From: Tardiphaga alba
GTDB taxonomy: Bacteria > Pseudomonadota > Alphaproteobacteria > Rhizobiales > Xanthobacteraceae
Assembly (NCBI RefSeq): GCF_018279705.1
Contig: NZ_CP036498.1
Span: 620,001-684,000, forward strand
DNA: 64,000 bases
Direction: 5' to 3'
The notes under the pieces are model-generated. The model had not been told where the DNA came from. It made no database searches and saw only the letters and a program-made list of their open reading frames with translations. The translations under genes and the position numbers were made by a program. This document shows positions 36,644 to 46,217 of the stretch, piece after piece (positions within the stretch are counted from its first letter, which is position 1; each line of letters begins with the position of its first letter).

Positions 36644-37420
36644 TCAATCCCGCCTGAACACGATCGACGCCGCCCAGCCCGACAACAGCGCCATCACGGC
36701 GGTCATGACGCCGTAGATGACGCCGTGATTGCGTGCGGCATTGGCGACGAACTGCTCGAAGCCGACCTTGACGATGTCGAAAGCGGTCTCGGTCTTGGCG
36801 ATGAAGGCGCCATCGGCGAACAATTCGATCTCGACATCATAGGTGCCGATCGGCACTTCGGCCGGCAACGGGATGGTGGTGCGGAACAGCGTTGGTGTGA
36901 GGAAGGTCACGGCGGACGTCTCTTCACGATAGAGGCCATGCTCCTTGCGCAGCCGCACGAAGGAGCTGCGAAATGGATCGGTGGGCACCACATCCGCGAA
37001 ATCGGTGCCGATGCGCTGGGTCAGCAGTACATTGTTGATGCCGAGTTGCTGGCGGCGCTGCACGTCCACCGGCGCAATGACATCGATCGGCCGGTTCGAG
37101 AACACCGCGAGATAGGATGGCACCTGCAGGAATTCACGCGACTCCGTGTTGACCCAGATGCCGAAGCGGCGCTGCTTGCGCCAGGTCACGAGATCGGAGC
37201 GCGGGCCGGACACGGTGACCACCAGGTTGTAATTGGTGCGTGCCGGCGGCGTCTTGTCGTCCTTCTCGACGGAGCCGAACAGCACCAGTTCTTCGCCGGC
37301 ATAATTCGGCGTCACCGTGACGCGATGGTTCGAGACCGAGACGATCAGCCGCTCGGCCTGAGCGGGCGCCGCGGCACCCAGTGCCCATGCGATGATCGCG
37401 ATGATCCCAGCCCGCATCAT
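36644..37420 (-). CDS. TIGR02186 family protein
   Basis: This is a 258-residue protein with an N-terminal signal or anchor (IIAIIAWALGAAAPAQA), a mostly beta-strand periplasmic region and one C-terminal membrane helix (VIYGVMTAVMALLSGWAASIVF) followed by RRD. Family members are conserved next to TauE/SafE exporters in alphaproteobacteria. Its ATG overlaps the TauE/SafE stop (ATGA), so the proteins probably work together; the molecular role is unknown. Confidence 0.82.
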   Translation of the reverse strand: MMRAGIIAIIAWALGAAAPAQAERLIVSVSNHRVTVTPNYAGEELVLFGSVEKDDKTPPARTNYNLVVTVSGPRSDLVTWRKQRRFGIWVNTESREFLQVPSYLAVFSNRPIDVIAPVDVQRRQQLGINNVLLTQRIGTDFADVVPTDPFRSSFVRLRKEHGLYREETSAVTFLTPTLFRTTIPLPAEVPIGTYDVEIELFADGAFIAKTETAFDIVKVGFEQFVANAARNHGVIYGVMTAVMALLSGWAASIVFRRD

Positions 37421-38349
37421 GATCCGCCACCTCCGGTGAGGTCGCGCACCGTGAACAGGTCTTCCGGTTGGATCACGAGTTGGGCCGCAAAGCGGATGCC
37501 GACGGCGAGAATAAGCAGGCCGAGTAGCAGGCGCAGATGCTCGCCGCGGATTTTCTGGCCCGCGCGGGCGCCGAATTGCGCGCCGGTGACGCCGCCGATC
37601 ATCAGGATCAGCGCCAGCACGGCATCGACCAGATGGTTGGTCACGGCATGCAGCATGGTGGCGATGACCATGGTGACGAGCGTCAGCACCATGGAGGTGC
37701 CGATCACCGTCGCCGTGGGCACGCGCAGCCAGTAGATCAGGATCGGGATCAGGATGAAGCTGCCGCCGATGCCCATCACAGCGCCGATGAAGCCGATCAG
37801 GAGGCCGACGGCGATGACGGGGATGACGGAGAGATAGATCTTCGAACGCTTGAAGCGCATCTTCAGCGGCAGGCCGTGCACCCAGCTATGGCTGCCCGGG
37901 CGGCGGAAGGTGACGGGCGTGCCGCGCCGCAGCCGCACGAATGCGCGCAGGCCTTCCCAGAACATGGCGCCGCCGACGCCGGTGAGCAGGATCACGTAAG
38001 AAAGGGCGATGGTGAGGTCGAGCTGGCCGATGCTGCGCAGCAGAGTGAAGACCCAGACGCCGAGCGCCGTGCCGGCGATGCCGCCGGTGAGCAGCACAGC
38101 GGCAAGCGCGGGATCGATGGCACGACGCCGCCAATAGGATAACGCGCCCGAAAAGGAGGAGGCAGCGATATGGCTGGCAACCGAAGCCACGGATACAGCC
38201 GGAGAGATGCCGACAAAGATGAGGAGCGGCGTCATCAGGAAGCCGCCGCCGACGCCGAACATGCCCGAGACAAAGCCGACCGCGGCGCCCATCGCCAGGA
38301 TGAGCAGCACATTGATCGGGAGGTCGGCGATCGGGAGATAGAGCTGCAC
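37417..38349 (-). CDS. Sulfite exporter TauE/SafE family protein
   Basis: This is a 310-residue inner-membrane protein with about eight hydrophobic segments. It has two copies of the family's glycine-rich motif: GMFGVGGGFLMTPLLIFVG near the start and GFIGAVMGIGGSFILIPILIY in the second half. The start is a GTG (VQLYLPIADLP); the frame is open further upstream with no supported start. It exports sulfite, sulfoacetate or other organosulfur anions in characterised members. Co-translated with the TIGR02186 partner. Confidence 0.85.
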   Translation of the reverse strand: MQLYLPIADLPINVLLILAMGAAVGFVSGMFGVGGGFLMTPLLIFVGISPAVSVASVASHIAASSFSGALSYWRRRAIDPALAAVLLTGGIAGTALGVWVFTLLRSIGQLDLTIALSYVILLTGVGGAMFWEGLRAFVRLRRGTPVTFRRPGSHSWVHGLPLKMRFKRSKIYLSVIPVIAVGLLIGFIGAVMGIGGSFILIPILIYWLRVPTATVIGTSMVLTLVTMVIATMLHAVTNHLVDAVLALILMIGGVTGAQFGARAGQKIRGEHLRLLLGLLILAVGIRFAAQLVIQPEDLFTVRDLTGGGGS

Positions 38350-38542
38350 GCGCGTTCGCTCGAGATTGGCGCCGTGATCCGGCCGCAGCCGCTCGTGGCA
38401 TTGTTCTTGAGGCGGCACGAAGCGGGCCGCAATCCCTCTTAGACGATATCGGCGGAGGAGGGGACCCATGAATGCCGCAAAGGCCGGTTTTTGGACGGGC
38501 CTTCACGCCACGTGGTAAATCCCTGTCCCGCAAAGCGCGGCA

Positions 38543-39400
38543 TCAGCTCTTTCGCACGGGATCGGTCACCAGATTCATGGTCGAGGCCTCGCTCGCGCCG
38601 AGCCAGCGGATTTTCTCGGTGGCCGACATGGCTTCGACCACGGCTGAGGAGACGCCCATCTTGGTCATGTAAGTGAGCACATAGCCCATGGTGCGCTGCG
38701 CGGAGGCCTCGGCATCGTCTCTCACCTTGGGCGAGCTGAAGCGATGCACGCCGAGCCGGGAGCCCTCGATGCCCATACGGACTTTGCCGCCGGCATAGGC
38801 CGTCACGCAGGCGCTCGCACAGTAGGACGGCTTGATGCGGCCATCGGCATCGGCCGTGCCGACCGCGGTCGTTAACCCATGCGCGCGGATGACCTCGCCC
38901 ATGATCATGGACTGGCTCAGATTGCCGCCGGGCGACGACATCAGCACGATATCGCCGGGCTGGAGTTTTGCCTGTGCGACCTGGTCCCGAAACCAGCTTG
39001 CGCTGGCAGCGCCGATCTTGCCGGAAATGGCCAGCGCCTTGCGGCCGCGACCGGACTTGTCGGGATCGAGATTGTCGATCACTTCGGCGCTCATGCTCGG
39101 CGAGACATAGAGATCCTTCCAGTAGGACCAAGCCTCCGGCGTCGAGAGATCCTTGTAGGCGCGAATGCCGAGGCCGCCGAACAGCAGCACCGCAAAAGCG
39201 ATCGTCATCAGGCTTGGCCGCCAGCGCTCGGCCCGCTCGGGCTCTGGCGGAGGGGACTGCGGCCGCGACTGTTGCTGTTGCGGCGGCGGAACGCGGGGGA
39301 TGCTCCAGGGGCCGGCGGATGGGGCGGATGGCCGCGACTGCGGATCGTCACCAGGCAAAGACAAATCGAATTCCTCACGCTTCAGCATTCCCGACGCCAT
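38543..39400 (-). CDS. Membrane-anchored periplasmic ClpP-fold (COG3904-like) protein
   Basis: This is a 285-residue protein. Residues 1-55 are Pro/Gln-rich and cytoplasmic, then comes one membrane helix (LMTIAFAVLLFGGLGI). The periplasmic domain has SSPGGNLSQSMIMGEVI, like the oxyanion loop of ClpP/SppA folds, and SYCASACVTAYAGG carrying the putative nucleophile Ser, then LGVHRFSSP with a His. Protease activity is plausible but not shown for this group. It is a full-length relative of the frameshifted gene at 13.7-14.2 kb. Confidence 0.8.
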   Translation of the reverse strand: MASGMLKREEFDLSLPGDDPQSRPSAPSAGPWSIPRVPPPQQQQSRPQSPPPEPERAERWRPSLMTIAFAVLLFGGLGIRAYKDLSTPEAWSYWKDLYVSPSMSAEVIDNLDPDKSGRGRKALAISGKIGAASASWFRDQVAQAKLQPGDIVLMSSPGGNLSQSMIMGEVIRAHGLTTAVGTADADGRIKPSYCASACVTAYAGGKVRMGIEGSRLGVHRFSSPKVRDDAEASAQRTMGYVLTYMTKMGVSSAVVEAMSATEKIRWLGASEASTMNLVTDPVRKS

Positions 39401-39513
39401 CTCGCATCAAGGAATGTTCCCTCTCGGCGCGCGACTGCACACCGAGTCTGATGAAGGTTTGTTGAGGAAATAAGACCGCGGGTTCGAACACTGGAGCGAT
39501 TAAATGCGATCTC

Positions 39514-39602
39514 GTAGCCCGGATGAAGCGCAGCGTAATCCGGGGACCGGCGACATACTGATGCTCTGATTCCCGGATTGCGCTTCGCTCCATCCGGGCT
39601 AC
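39514..39602. repeat. REPIN family A, copy 5 (89 bp, GTAG...CTAC)
   Basis: This copy has the same 89 bp layout as copies 2-4. It ends 16 bp before the stop codon of the PodJ-like gene and does not itself provide a stop. Confidence 0.92.
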
Positions 39603-39618
39603 ACGCTGAGCAAATGCT

Positions 39619-42600
39619 CTAGCGTGCAGCGCGCTTGGAGTTCGCGGATTTGGCGGCTTGCGACGGTGCGGCATCCCAGCCACCGGCGGGGGCTGCGACA
39701 TTGACGGCGTCTTCGGGCTGGCCTTCCGGCGCAAAGGTCTGGATCGCGAGCTTCGCTGCAGCCAGCGATTGCGGATCGAGGCGCTTGGCCACATCGTCGC
39801 GCTTCTTGCCGGCATCGACATCGCCCTGGGCGGCGGCGAGGCTGAACCACTTGAAGCTTTCGGCGAGGTTCTGATCGACGCCGATTCCGCGAGCATAGAG
39901 GATGCCGAGATTGAACTGGCTGTCGGCAACGCCGCGATCGGCGGCCTTGCGGAACCAGAGCGACGCGCTCTTGTAGTTCGCGCCCTTGGTGCCGCCATCG
40001 GCATCGAGCACCGCGAGATTGTGCATGGCCTTGGCATTGCCGCGCTCGGCCGCCTGCATGTAGTAGCGACGCGCGACCTCGTAGTCCTTCTTCAGCCCGA
40101 GGCCCTTCTCATGCAGCGTGCCGAGGCGGAACATGCCCGGCACCACGCCGGCCTGGGCCGCGCGGTCATACCATTTGGCCGCATCTTCGTAGCTCTGCGG
40201 CACGCCGCGGCCTTCGGCATAGCGGACACCGATTTCGAAAGCTGCAGTGGCGTCGCCCTTCAGCGCGGCATTGCGCAGTGTCGCGCTGCCGATGCCATCG
40301 GGCAGTTTTTCACCAGCGGGGATCGTGACCGAGCCAAGCTTCTGGCCGCTCGATGGAAGCATCGGCGCGACGGGGCTCGGGCTCGGCTGCGGCGCATTGA
40401 TGCTGCCGGTCACGTCGGGCGAGATATAGGGCACAGGCGCGGCCTGCGGAACGGGAGCGGCTTGCAGTGCGGGGGCGGGCTGCGGTGCTGGTGCCGGCGC
40501 AATCAGCGACTGCTTGCCGATCGAGGTCGGCGAGGCGATCGACGATGCCGGCGGCGCGGCCGGCGCTGGCGACTGGAGCTCCGTCGGTGATGGCGTGTTC
40601 AGCTGCAAGGCGGGCTGCGAATAGGTGTTGTCCGCGACGGGCGCGGGCGAGCCGTCATCGAGCAGCGTCATCGCCATCTTGAACGAGCCGAGCACGATCA
40701 CGACCACGCTCGCGCCGACCAGCAGCGAGCGGATCTTCGAACCGAGCGTCGACGATGATTTCTCGCCATCTGCCTGCGGGGCGGTCTTGGCGGGTTTGGC
40801 CTTGTCGCCTGTCACGGCGGCCGCCTGCGCGGCACGGCGTGCCGCGGCGATGAAGCTCGATGCGCTTGCAGGCTCGGGCGCAGCGCCGGCGATCTCGCTG
40901 ATCGCATCTTCCGATGCGGCGATCCGTTCGGACGGCGAGGCTCCGCGGCCGTGCGGGCGCGTGCCCGGCTCGAGCGGATGATCCGGCGGCAATTCGGGAT
41001 CGGCCATCGGCCGCGGCGACGGACGCTCGACCATGACCGGCGGCGCCATCGGCTTCGGCGCCGGCTTGGGATCGAGAATGTCGCTGATCGCTTTGGGCAC
41101 CTGGAAGGCCGGCGCCGGCTCATGCGAGATCGCGGTCGCCGCGAAATCGCGCGGCGCGGCGTCGAAATGGGCCTGCGGCGGACGAACCTCGACCTGCGAC
41201 GGTGCAGCTTGCGGCTTCACCGGATTCGGCATTTGCGGGCGCGGCGGTGCAGCCATTGCAGGCTGATTTACCGCAGGCTGCATCGGGGCAGGCTGCATGG
41301 GAGCCGGCTGCATCGGTGTGGGCTGCGGCGCAGGCGGCATCGGCGCTGCAGTCGGCGCGGGCTGCTGCGGAGCCGGACGCGCATTGACGTTGCGCAGATC
41401 GCCCTCGATCTTGGCGAGGCGATCGACCACATGGCCGAGCGTCGAATGCACGACCTCCATCGAATCCTGGAGATGGCGATCGGTTTCCGACTGGCTGAAG
41501 CGCATGTCGGACAGTTCGCGCTTGAAGGAATCGACCAGACCGGATTCGGCGCGGCTATCGCTCAGCGCGGCAGCAAACATCGACTGCTGGCGTTCGAGAT
41601 GACGCAGGATGTCCTGCAGGCCATCCTCGACGCGGCCGAAATTGGCGCGGGGATCGCTGACGGTCTCCATCCGCTCCAGCAGATAGGAGACGCGCTGTTC
41701 GAGATGCGCGAAGGCCGATGACTGATCGTTGCCGACCGGCATGTGGTCGAGCCGCTGCGCCAGCGCGGCCAGCGCGGTTTCGAGCGAATCCGAATTGGTG
41801 GCCTGCGGACGCTCGCGATTTTCCATCGCGGTGGTCAGCGACACGATGCGCGCTTCCAGCGCGGCAAACATGCCTCCGTCATTGTTCTGCGCGAGCTGAT
41901 CGACCTTCGAGGACAGTGTCTGCAGATCGTTGCTCAGGCGGCCGAGCGCTTCGTTCGACGCCACATTTGAGACGATAGTGCGCAGCGCAGTGATGGCGCC
42001 TTCGAGCTGCTCCATCGTGCCGGGATTGTCGCTCGAGCGCACGATCATGTCGATCTTGCCGCCGAGATTGCGGATCGCCTCGTCGAAGCCGGCGAGCTGT
42101 TCGGCCGGCGTCAGCGTCTTCAGCGTCTTGTGGATGTCGCCGAGCGCGGTTTCGAGATTGGTCAGCACATCGGCGCCGATGCCGCTCTGGCTGATCTCGT
42201 CGATGCGCCGCGACAGAGCGCGGATCTCGTTCTCGATGGAGTCGATCGCACGGCGCGGCAGTGCTTCGGTCACCGCCGTGCGGATCTCGGCAAGCTCGGT
42301 GCGGAAGGTCGCGATCGACTGTTCGATGCCGGCATTGGGCCGCTGCAATGCGTCGATCTTGCTGGTGATCTGCGACAGCTGGCGCTCGACACCCGACATG
42401 TCCGGCATCGGAGGCGGCGGCGTGACATGCGGGGCGATCGGCGGGGCGTAACGCGGCGCCATGCGCGGCGTGCCGTCGAGCTCGTCCTGACGTGCAGTGA
42501 TCTCGGCAATGGCGAAATCGAGCGAGAACGGGTCGGGCTTCGGCGTGGCGCGATAGACCTGGTTGGCGGCGCGCTCGACCATATCGGGATTGGGCTGCGC

Positions 42601-43062
42601 GTCGTAATGCTGATACGGCGGCGCGGGATGGCGCGACTGCTCGTTGATCTGCGACAGCCTTGCATCGAGGCGCGAGATCGCCTCGTTAAGCTGGCGTGCG
42701 ACGGCGGGCTCGTTGTTGCGCGGATTGGGCCGCGAGAATTCCTCGATCTGGCGTGCGATCGCATCGAGGCGCTGATGAATATCGGCGACTTCGGCAACCT
42801 CGCGCTGGGGCATGACGGGACGCACCGGCGGGGTCTGGCGCGACGCATGACCGGGGCGCGCCTGATAGCGCGGAGGCTGGGGAGCCTCATTGGGCAGTGC
42901 ATGATCGGCATAGCCGTGCATCGCAGGCGGGGCGGGAGATTCGCCGACAGTGGTGTTCAGCCAGTCGGAGAGGGACATGCCGGCGCGCCGCGCCGCAGCT
43001 TCAGCGCGCTCGCGAACCGATGGGTCCATCCCCTCAACACTCCACGATACGCGCGAATTCAT
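39619..43062 (-). CDS. PodJ-like polar scaffold protein with Sel1 repeats
   Basis: This is an 1147-residue single-pass membrane protein. The N-terminus (SWSVEGMDPSVRERAEAAARRAGMSLSDWLN) is the short helix seen at the start of PodJ-type localisation factors. A long coiled-coil region with many Asp/Leu heptads follows (about 190-600), then a Pro/Gln/Ala-rich linker including MQPAP repeats (about 600-700). A membrane helix lies near residues 775-800. The periplasmic tail has four Sel1-like repeats (about 930-1080), for example GDATAAFEIGVRYAEGRGVP. By family it would mark a cell pole and organise division or surface structures. No partner genes are adjacent. Confidence 0.85.
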   Translation of the reverse strand: MNSRVSWSVEGMDPSVRERAEAAARRAGMSLSDWLNTTVGESPAPPAMHGYADHALPNEAPQPPRYQARPGHASRQTPPVRPVMPQREVAEVADIHQRLDAIARQIEEFSRPNPRNNEPAVARQLNEAISRLDARLSQINEQSRHPAPPYQHYDAQPNPDMVERAANQVYRATPKPDPFSLDFAIAEITARQDELDGTPRMAPRYAPPIAPHVTPPPPMPDMSGVERQLSQITSKIDALQRPNAGIEQSIATFRTELAEIRTAVTEALPRRAIDSIENEIRALSRRIDEISQSGIGADVLTNLETALGDIHKTLKTLTPAEQLAGFDEAIRNLGGKIDMIVRSSDNPGTMEQLEGAITALRTIVSNVASNEALGRLSNDLQTLSSKVDQLAQNNDGGMFAALEARIVSLTTAMENRERPQATNSDSLETALAALAQRLDHMPVGNDQSSAFAHLEQRVSYLLERMETVSDPRANFGRVEDGLQDILRHLERQQSMFAAALSDSRAESGLVDSFKRELSDMRFSQSETDRHLQDSMEVVHSTLGHVVDRLAKIEGDLRNVNARPAPQQPAPTAAPMPPAPQPTPMQPAPMQPAPMQPAVNQPAMAAPPRPQMPNPVKPQAAPSQVEVRPPQAHFDAAPRDFAATAISHEPAPAFQVPKAISDILDPKPAPKPMAPPVMVERPSPRPMADPELPPDHPLEPGTRPHGRGASPSERIAASEDAISEIAGAAPEPASASSFIAAARRAAQAAAVTGDKAKPAKTAPQADGEKSSSTLGSKIRSLLVGASVVVIVLGSFKMAMTLLDDGSPAPVADNTYSQPALQLNTPSPTELQSPAPAAPPASSIASPTSIGKQSLIAPAPAPQPAPALQAAPVPQAAPVPYISPDVTGSINAPQPSPSPVAPMLPSSGQKLGSVTIPAGEKLPDGIGSATLRNAALKGDATAAFEIGVRYAEGRGVPQSYEDAAKWYDRAAQAGVVPGMFRLGTLHEKGLGLKKDYEVARRYYMQAAERGNAKAMHNLAVLDADGGTKGANYKSASLWFRKAADRGVADSQFNLGILYARGIGVDQNLAESFKWFSLAAAQGDVDAGKKRDDVAKRLDPQSLAAAKLAIQTFAPEGQPEDAVNVAAPAGGWDAAPSQAAKSANSKRAAR

Positions 43063-43310
43063 GCTTTGGTCCGGTTACGAGCCTGACGCCAACCAGCGCC
43101 TGCAGCTTCCGCCACGCGTCCCAAAATGAAGAAATTAGAAACGGGAGCGGAGTGGTCTGCCTCTCTCCGGACTTTTCAGGGTTAGGGTAAATAACGGGTT
43201 AAGGATGCGCCTCTTCGCGCCTTAAATGTTAATCGGACGATACACTTGCGCCGATTTGTAGGTAGGATGAGGCGTTCGGGGCATGAGCCCGCAACGCGCG
43301 GCCCGTGCAA

Positions 43311-43862
43311 CTACCGTGCGAACAATGCGCTGAGATCGTCGATGTCGTCCTCGGTCATCGAGACGTGACGCGGATCCATCACCGCGGACTGGCCGATATA
43401 GGCCCAGTACAGAAATTCCGCGCGCGACAATGCACGCCGGCTTTCGACCCCCGCTTCAGTCAGCACATTCGCCATATAGGCGATGCGCCGGGCGTCCACG
43501 GAGGCGACCATGGCGGCCACGGTGGCATCGGTCGATGCCATCGCCCGGATCGAACGGTCGAGGCTGCGATCCTCGTTGAAGGCGAGCTTCATCAGATGGG
43601 TCAGGCGCGCGGCGCCGGTCGTCGAGGCGTCGGTTTGCTCCAGAACCTGGTCGGTGGTGCGCTCCTGCCAACGTTCCAGAAGCTGCAGGCGGAATTCTCC
43701 GATGTCCTTGAAATGCCAGTAGAAACTGCCGCGCGACACGTTCAGCCCGGCGGCGAGCTCGCCGACCTTCAAGGCAGCCGCGCCCTGCCGCGCCAAAATG
43801 CGGAGGCCGTGATCGAGCCACGCTTTGCGGGTCAGCCGGTCCTTGGTCGTTTGCGCGTCCAT
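43311..43862 (-). CDS. TetR/AcrR family transcriptional regulator
   Basis: This is a 183-residue repressor. The N-terminal HTH (residues 15-55) contains VGELAAGLNVSRGSFYWHFKD. The C-terminal ligand domain is helical and of unknown specificity. The start was chosen at MDAQTTKDR; an upstream ATG would add 12 residues and run over the operator-like palindrome. It is divergent from an NTF2-like gene with a perfect 14-bp palindrome between them. Confidence 0.87.
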   Translation of the reverse strand: MDAQTTKDRLTRKAWLDHGLRILARQGAAALKVGELAAGLNVSRGSFYWHFKDIGEFRLQLLERWQERTTDQVLEQTDASTTGAARLTHLMKLAFNEDRSLDRSIRAMASTDATVAAMVASVDARRIAYMANVLTEAGVESRRALSRAEFLYWAYIGQSAVMDPRHVSMTEDDIDDLSALFAR

Positions 43863-43871
43863 GAGCCAACC

Positions 43872-43885
43872 ATACACATGTGTAT
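43872..43885. promoter_or_regulatory. Probable TetR operator (14-bp perfect palindrome)
   Basis: ATACACATGTGTAT is a perfect palindrome in the 87-bp gap between the tetR start and the NTF2-like gene. It touches a TTGACG that could serve as the -35 of the plus-strand promoter (TTAGTT 17 bp later). The position suggests autoregulation and control of the divergent gene. Confidence 0.65.
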
Positions 43886-43949
43886 TGACGAAATCCATCC
43901 GTCGGCGTTAGTTTCCGTGCAGGGATGTATGGAAACGCGGAGATCGCCG

Positions 43950-44336
43950 ATGGGAATGCCCGGCCTCGACAAGTGGTACGGCTTCATGAAGTCCCACGAC
44001 CACGCGGCGCTCAGGGATCTGCTGCATCCCGACGCCGTGTTCGAAAGCCCGGTGGTGCATTCGCCACAGCGCGGCCGTGACATCGTGTTCAAATATCTCG
44101 CCGCCGCCGAACAGGTGCTGGGCGGACTCGGTTTCACCTATACCGGCGAATGGCGGAACGAGACTTCGGCCGTGCTCGAATTCGAGAACGAGATCGAAGG
44201 CATCAAGATCAACGGCATCGACATGATCACCTTCGATGCCGATGGGCGCATCACGCATTTCAAGGTGATGGTGCGGCCGCTGAAAGCCATCAATCTCCTG
44301 CACCGTCTCATGGGTGAAATGCTGGCGCGGCAATAA
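43950..44336 (+). CDS. NTF2-like (SnoaL-type) family protein
   Basis: This is a 128-residue protein with the NTF2-like pattern: helix GLDKWYGFMKSHDHAALRDLLHPDAVFESP, central strands, and an ending DADGRITHFKVMVRP. The start is the ATG preceded by GGAGATC; an ATG at 43929 is also in frame. It is divergent from and probably regulated by the TetR protein. Substrate or ligand is unknown. Confidence 0.8.
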   Translation: MGMPGLDKWYGFMKSHDHAALRDLLHPDAVFESPVVHSPQRGRDIVFKYLAAAEQVLGGLGFTYTGEWRNETSAVLEFENEIEGIKINGIDMITFDADGRITHFKVMVRPLKAINLLHRLMGEMLARQ

Positions 44337-44426
44337 GCGCCTGTCATTTCAAAATCACCTTCAACGGCGATGCTGTAAGATGACCGCGCGTCGCCGCCTC
44401 TGATCAATTCCAACCGGGAAGAATTC

Positions 44427-46217
44427 ATGCCCAGCTACAAAGCGCCGCTCGAAGACGTCGGATTCCTGCTCAATGACGTGTTCCAGTTCGACCGCTACAA
44501 CAATCTCCCCGGCTTCGCGGATGCCTCGGCGGATGTGCGCGAGGCGATCCTCGGCGAAGCAGCCAAGCTCAGCGAGAACGTGCTGCAGCCGCTGAACCGC
44601 GTCGGCGATCTCGAAGGCTGCAAGCGCCATGACGATGGCAGCGTGACCACGCCGAAGGGCTTTAAGGACGCGTTCAAGCAAGTGGCTGAAGGCGGCTGGC
44701 TCGGCCTGTCGGCGCCGGCCGAATATGGCGGCCAGGGCCTGCCGGTGACGCTGTCGCAGACCGTTGCCGAATTCCAGATCTCCGCGAACATGGCCTTCTC
44801 CATGTATGGCGGCCTCACCATGGGCGCGACCGCTGCATTGATCGTGCATGGCAAGGACGAGCAGAAGAGCAAATATCTGCCGAAGATGATCGCCGGCGAA
44901 TGGACCGGCACCATGAATCTCACCGAGCCGCATTGCGGCACGGATCTCGGTCTGCTCCGCACCAAGGCGGTGAAGCAGGACGATGGCAGTTACAAGATCA
45001 CTGGTACGAAGATCTTCATTTCGGCCGGCGAACACGACATGGCCGACAACATTATCCATCTCGTGCTCGCGCGTATCGAAGGCGCGCCGGCCGGCATCAA
45101 GGGCGTGTCGCTGTTCGTGGTGCCGAAGGTGCTGGTGAATGACGACGGCTCGCTCGGCGCGCGCAACGGCGTCGTCTGCGGCTCCATCGAACACAAGATG
45201 GGCATCCACGGCAATTCCACCTGCGTGATGAACTACGACAATGCGACCGGCTGGCTGATCGGCGAAGAAAACAAGGGCATGCAGGGCATGTTCGTGATGA
45301 TGAACGAAGCCCGTCTCGGCGTTGCCGTGCAGGGCCTCGCGCAGTCGGAAGTCGCCTATCAGAACGCGGTGGCCTACGCGAAGGACCGCCTGCAGGGCCG
45401 CTCGCTCACCGGGCCGAAGTCGCCGGACAAGCCTGCGGATTCCATCATGGTGCATCCAGACGTGCGCCGCACGCTGCTGACCATCCGTGCCTTCAACGAA
45501 GCCGCCCGCGCCATGGTGGTGTGGACCGCGCTGAAGAGCGACGTCGCCCATCGCTCCGACGATGCGAAGGAGCGCCAGGCCGCCGACGATCACATGGGCC
45601 TGATGACCCCGGTGCTGAAGGGCATTCTCACCGATGGCGGTTTTGCCAATGCGGTGTCGGCGCAGCAGATGTTCGGTGGTCACGGCTATATCGCCGAATG
45701 GGGCATGGAGCAGTTCGTGCGCGATGCGCGTATCGCGATGATCTATGAAGGCGCTAACGGCATCCAGGCACTCGATCTGGTCGGCCGCAAGCTGCCGCGC
45801 GATGGCGGCCGTGCCGCAATGGCCTTCTTCGGCGAGGTCGCAGCCTTCGCCAAGGAGCATGGCGGCGATGAAGCCATGAAGCCCTATGTCGATCCGCTGT
45901 CGAATGCGCTCGGTCACCTGCAGCAGGCCACCATGTGGCTGATGAACAATGCCATGGCCAAGCCCGACAATGCCGGCGCCGGCGCCACCGACTACATGCA
46001 ACTCTTCGGCCTCACTGCCTTTGCCTATATGTGGGCGAAGATGGCGAAGATCGCGCAGGACAAGATCGCCGCTGAAGGCGCGACGCCGTTCCTGACCACC
46101 AAGCTTGTGACAGGCCGTTTCTTCATGGAGCGGATGCTGCCGGAGACGGCGCTGCATCTGGCCCGCATCCAGACGGGTGCGGCGACCACGATGGAGCTTC
46201 CGGCGGAAGCGTTCTGA
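44427..46217 (+). CDS. Acyl-CoA dehydrogenase (DmdC-like, with extra C-terminal domain)
   Basis: This is a 596-residue FAD enzyme that introduces the alpha-beta double bond into an acyl-CoA. The FAD/substrate motif is MNLTEPHCGTDLG and the catalytic glutamate lies in IYEGANGIQALDLVGRKL. The extra C-terminal domain of about 130 residues and the overall length match the group containing 3-methylmercaptopropionyl-CoA dehydrogenase. First gene of a beta-oxidation operon; the chain length or substrate is not clear from sequence. Confidence 0.92.
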   Translation: MPSYKAPLEDVGFLLNDVFQFDRYNNLPGFADASADVREAILGEAAKLSENVLQPLNRVGDLEGCKRHDDGSVTTPKGFKDAFKQVAEGGWLGLSAPAEYGGQGLPVTLSQTVAEFQISANMAFSMYGGLTMGATAALIVHGKDEQKSKYLPKMIAGEWTGTMNLTEPHCGTDLGLLRTKAVKQDDGSYKITGTKIFISAGEHDMADNIIHLVLARIEGAPAGIKGVSLFVVPKVLVNDDGSLGARNGVVCGSIEHKMGIHGNSTCVMNYDNATGWLIGEENKGMQGMFVMMNEARLGVAVQGLAQSEVAYQNAVAYAKDRLQGRSLTGPKSPDKPADSIMVHPDVRRTLLTIRAFNEAARAMVVWTALKSDVAHRSDDAKERQAADDHMGLMTPVLKGILTDGGFANAVSAQQMFGGHGYIAEWGMEQFVRDARIAMIYEGANGIQALDLVGRKLPRDGGRAAMAFFGEVAAFAKEHGGDEAMKPYVDPLSNALGHLQQATMWLMNNAMAKPDNAGAGATDYMQLFGLTAFAYMWAKMAKIAQDKIAAEGATPFLTTKLVTGRFFMERMLPETALHLARIQTGAATTMELPAEAF

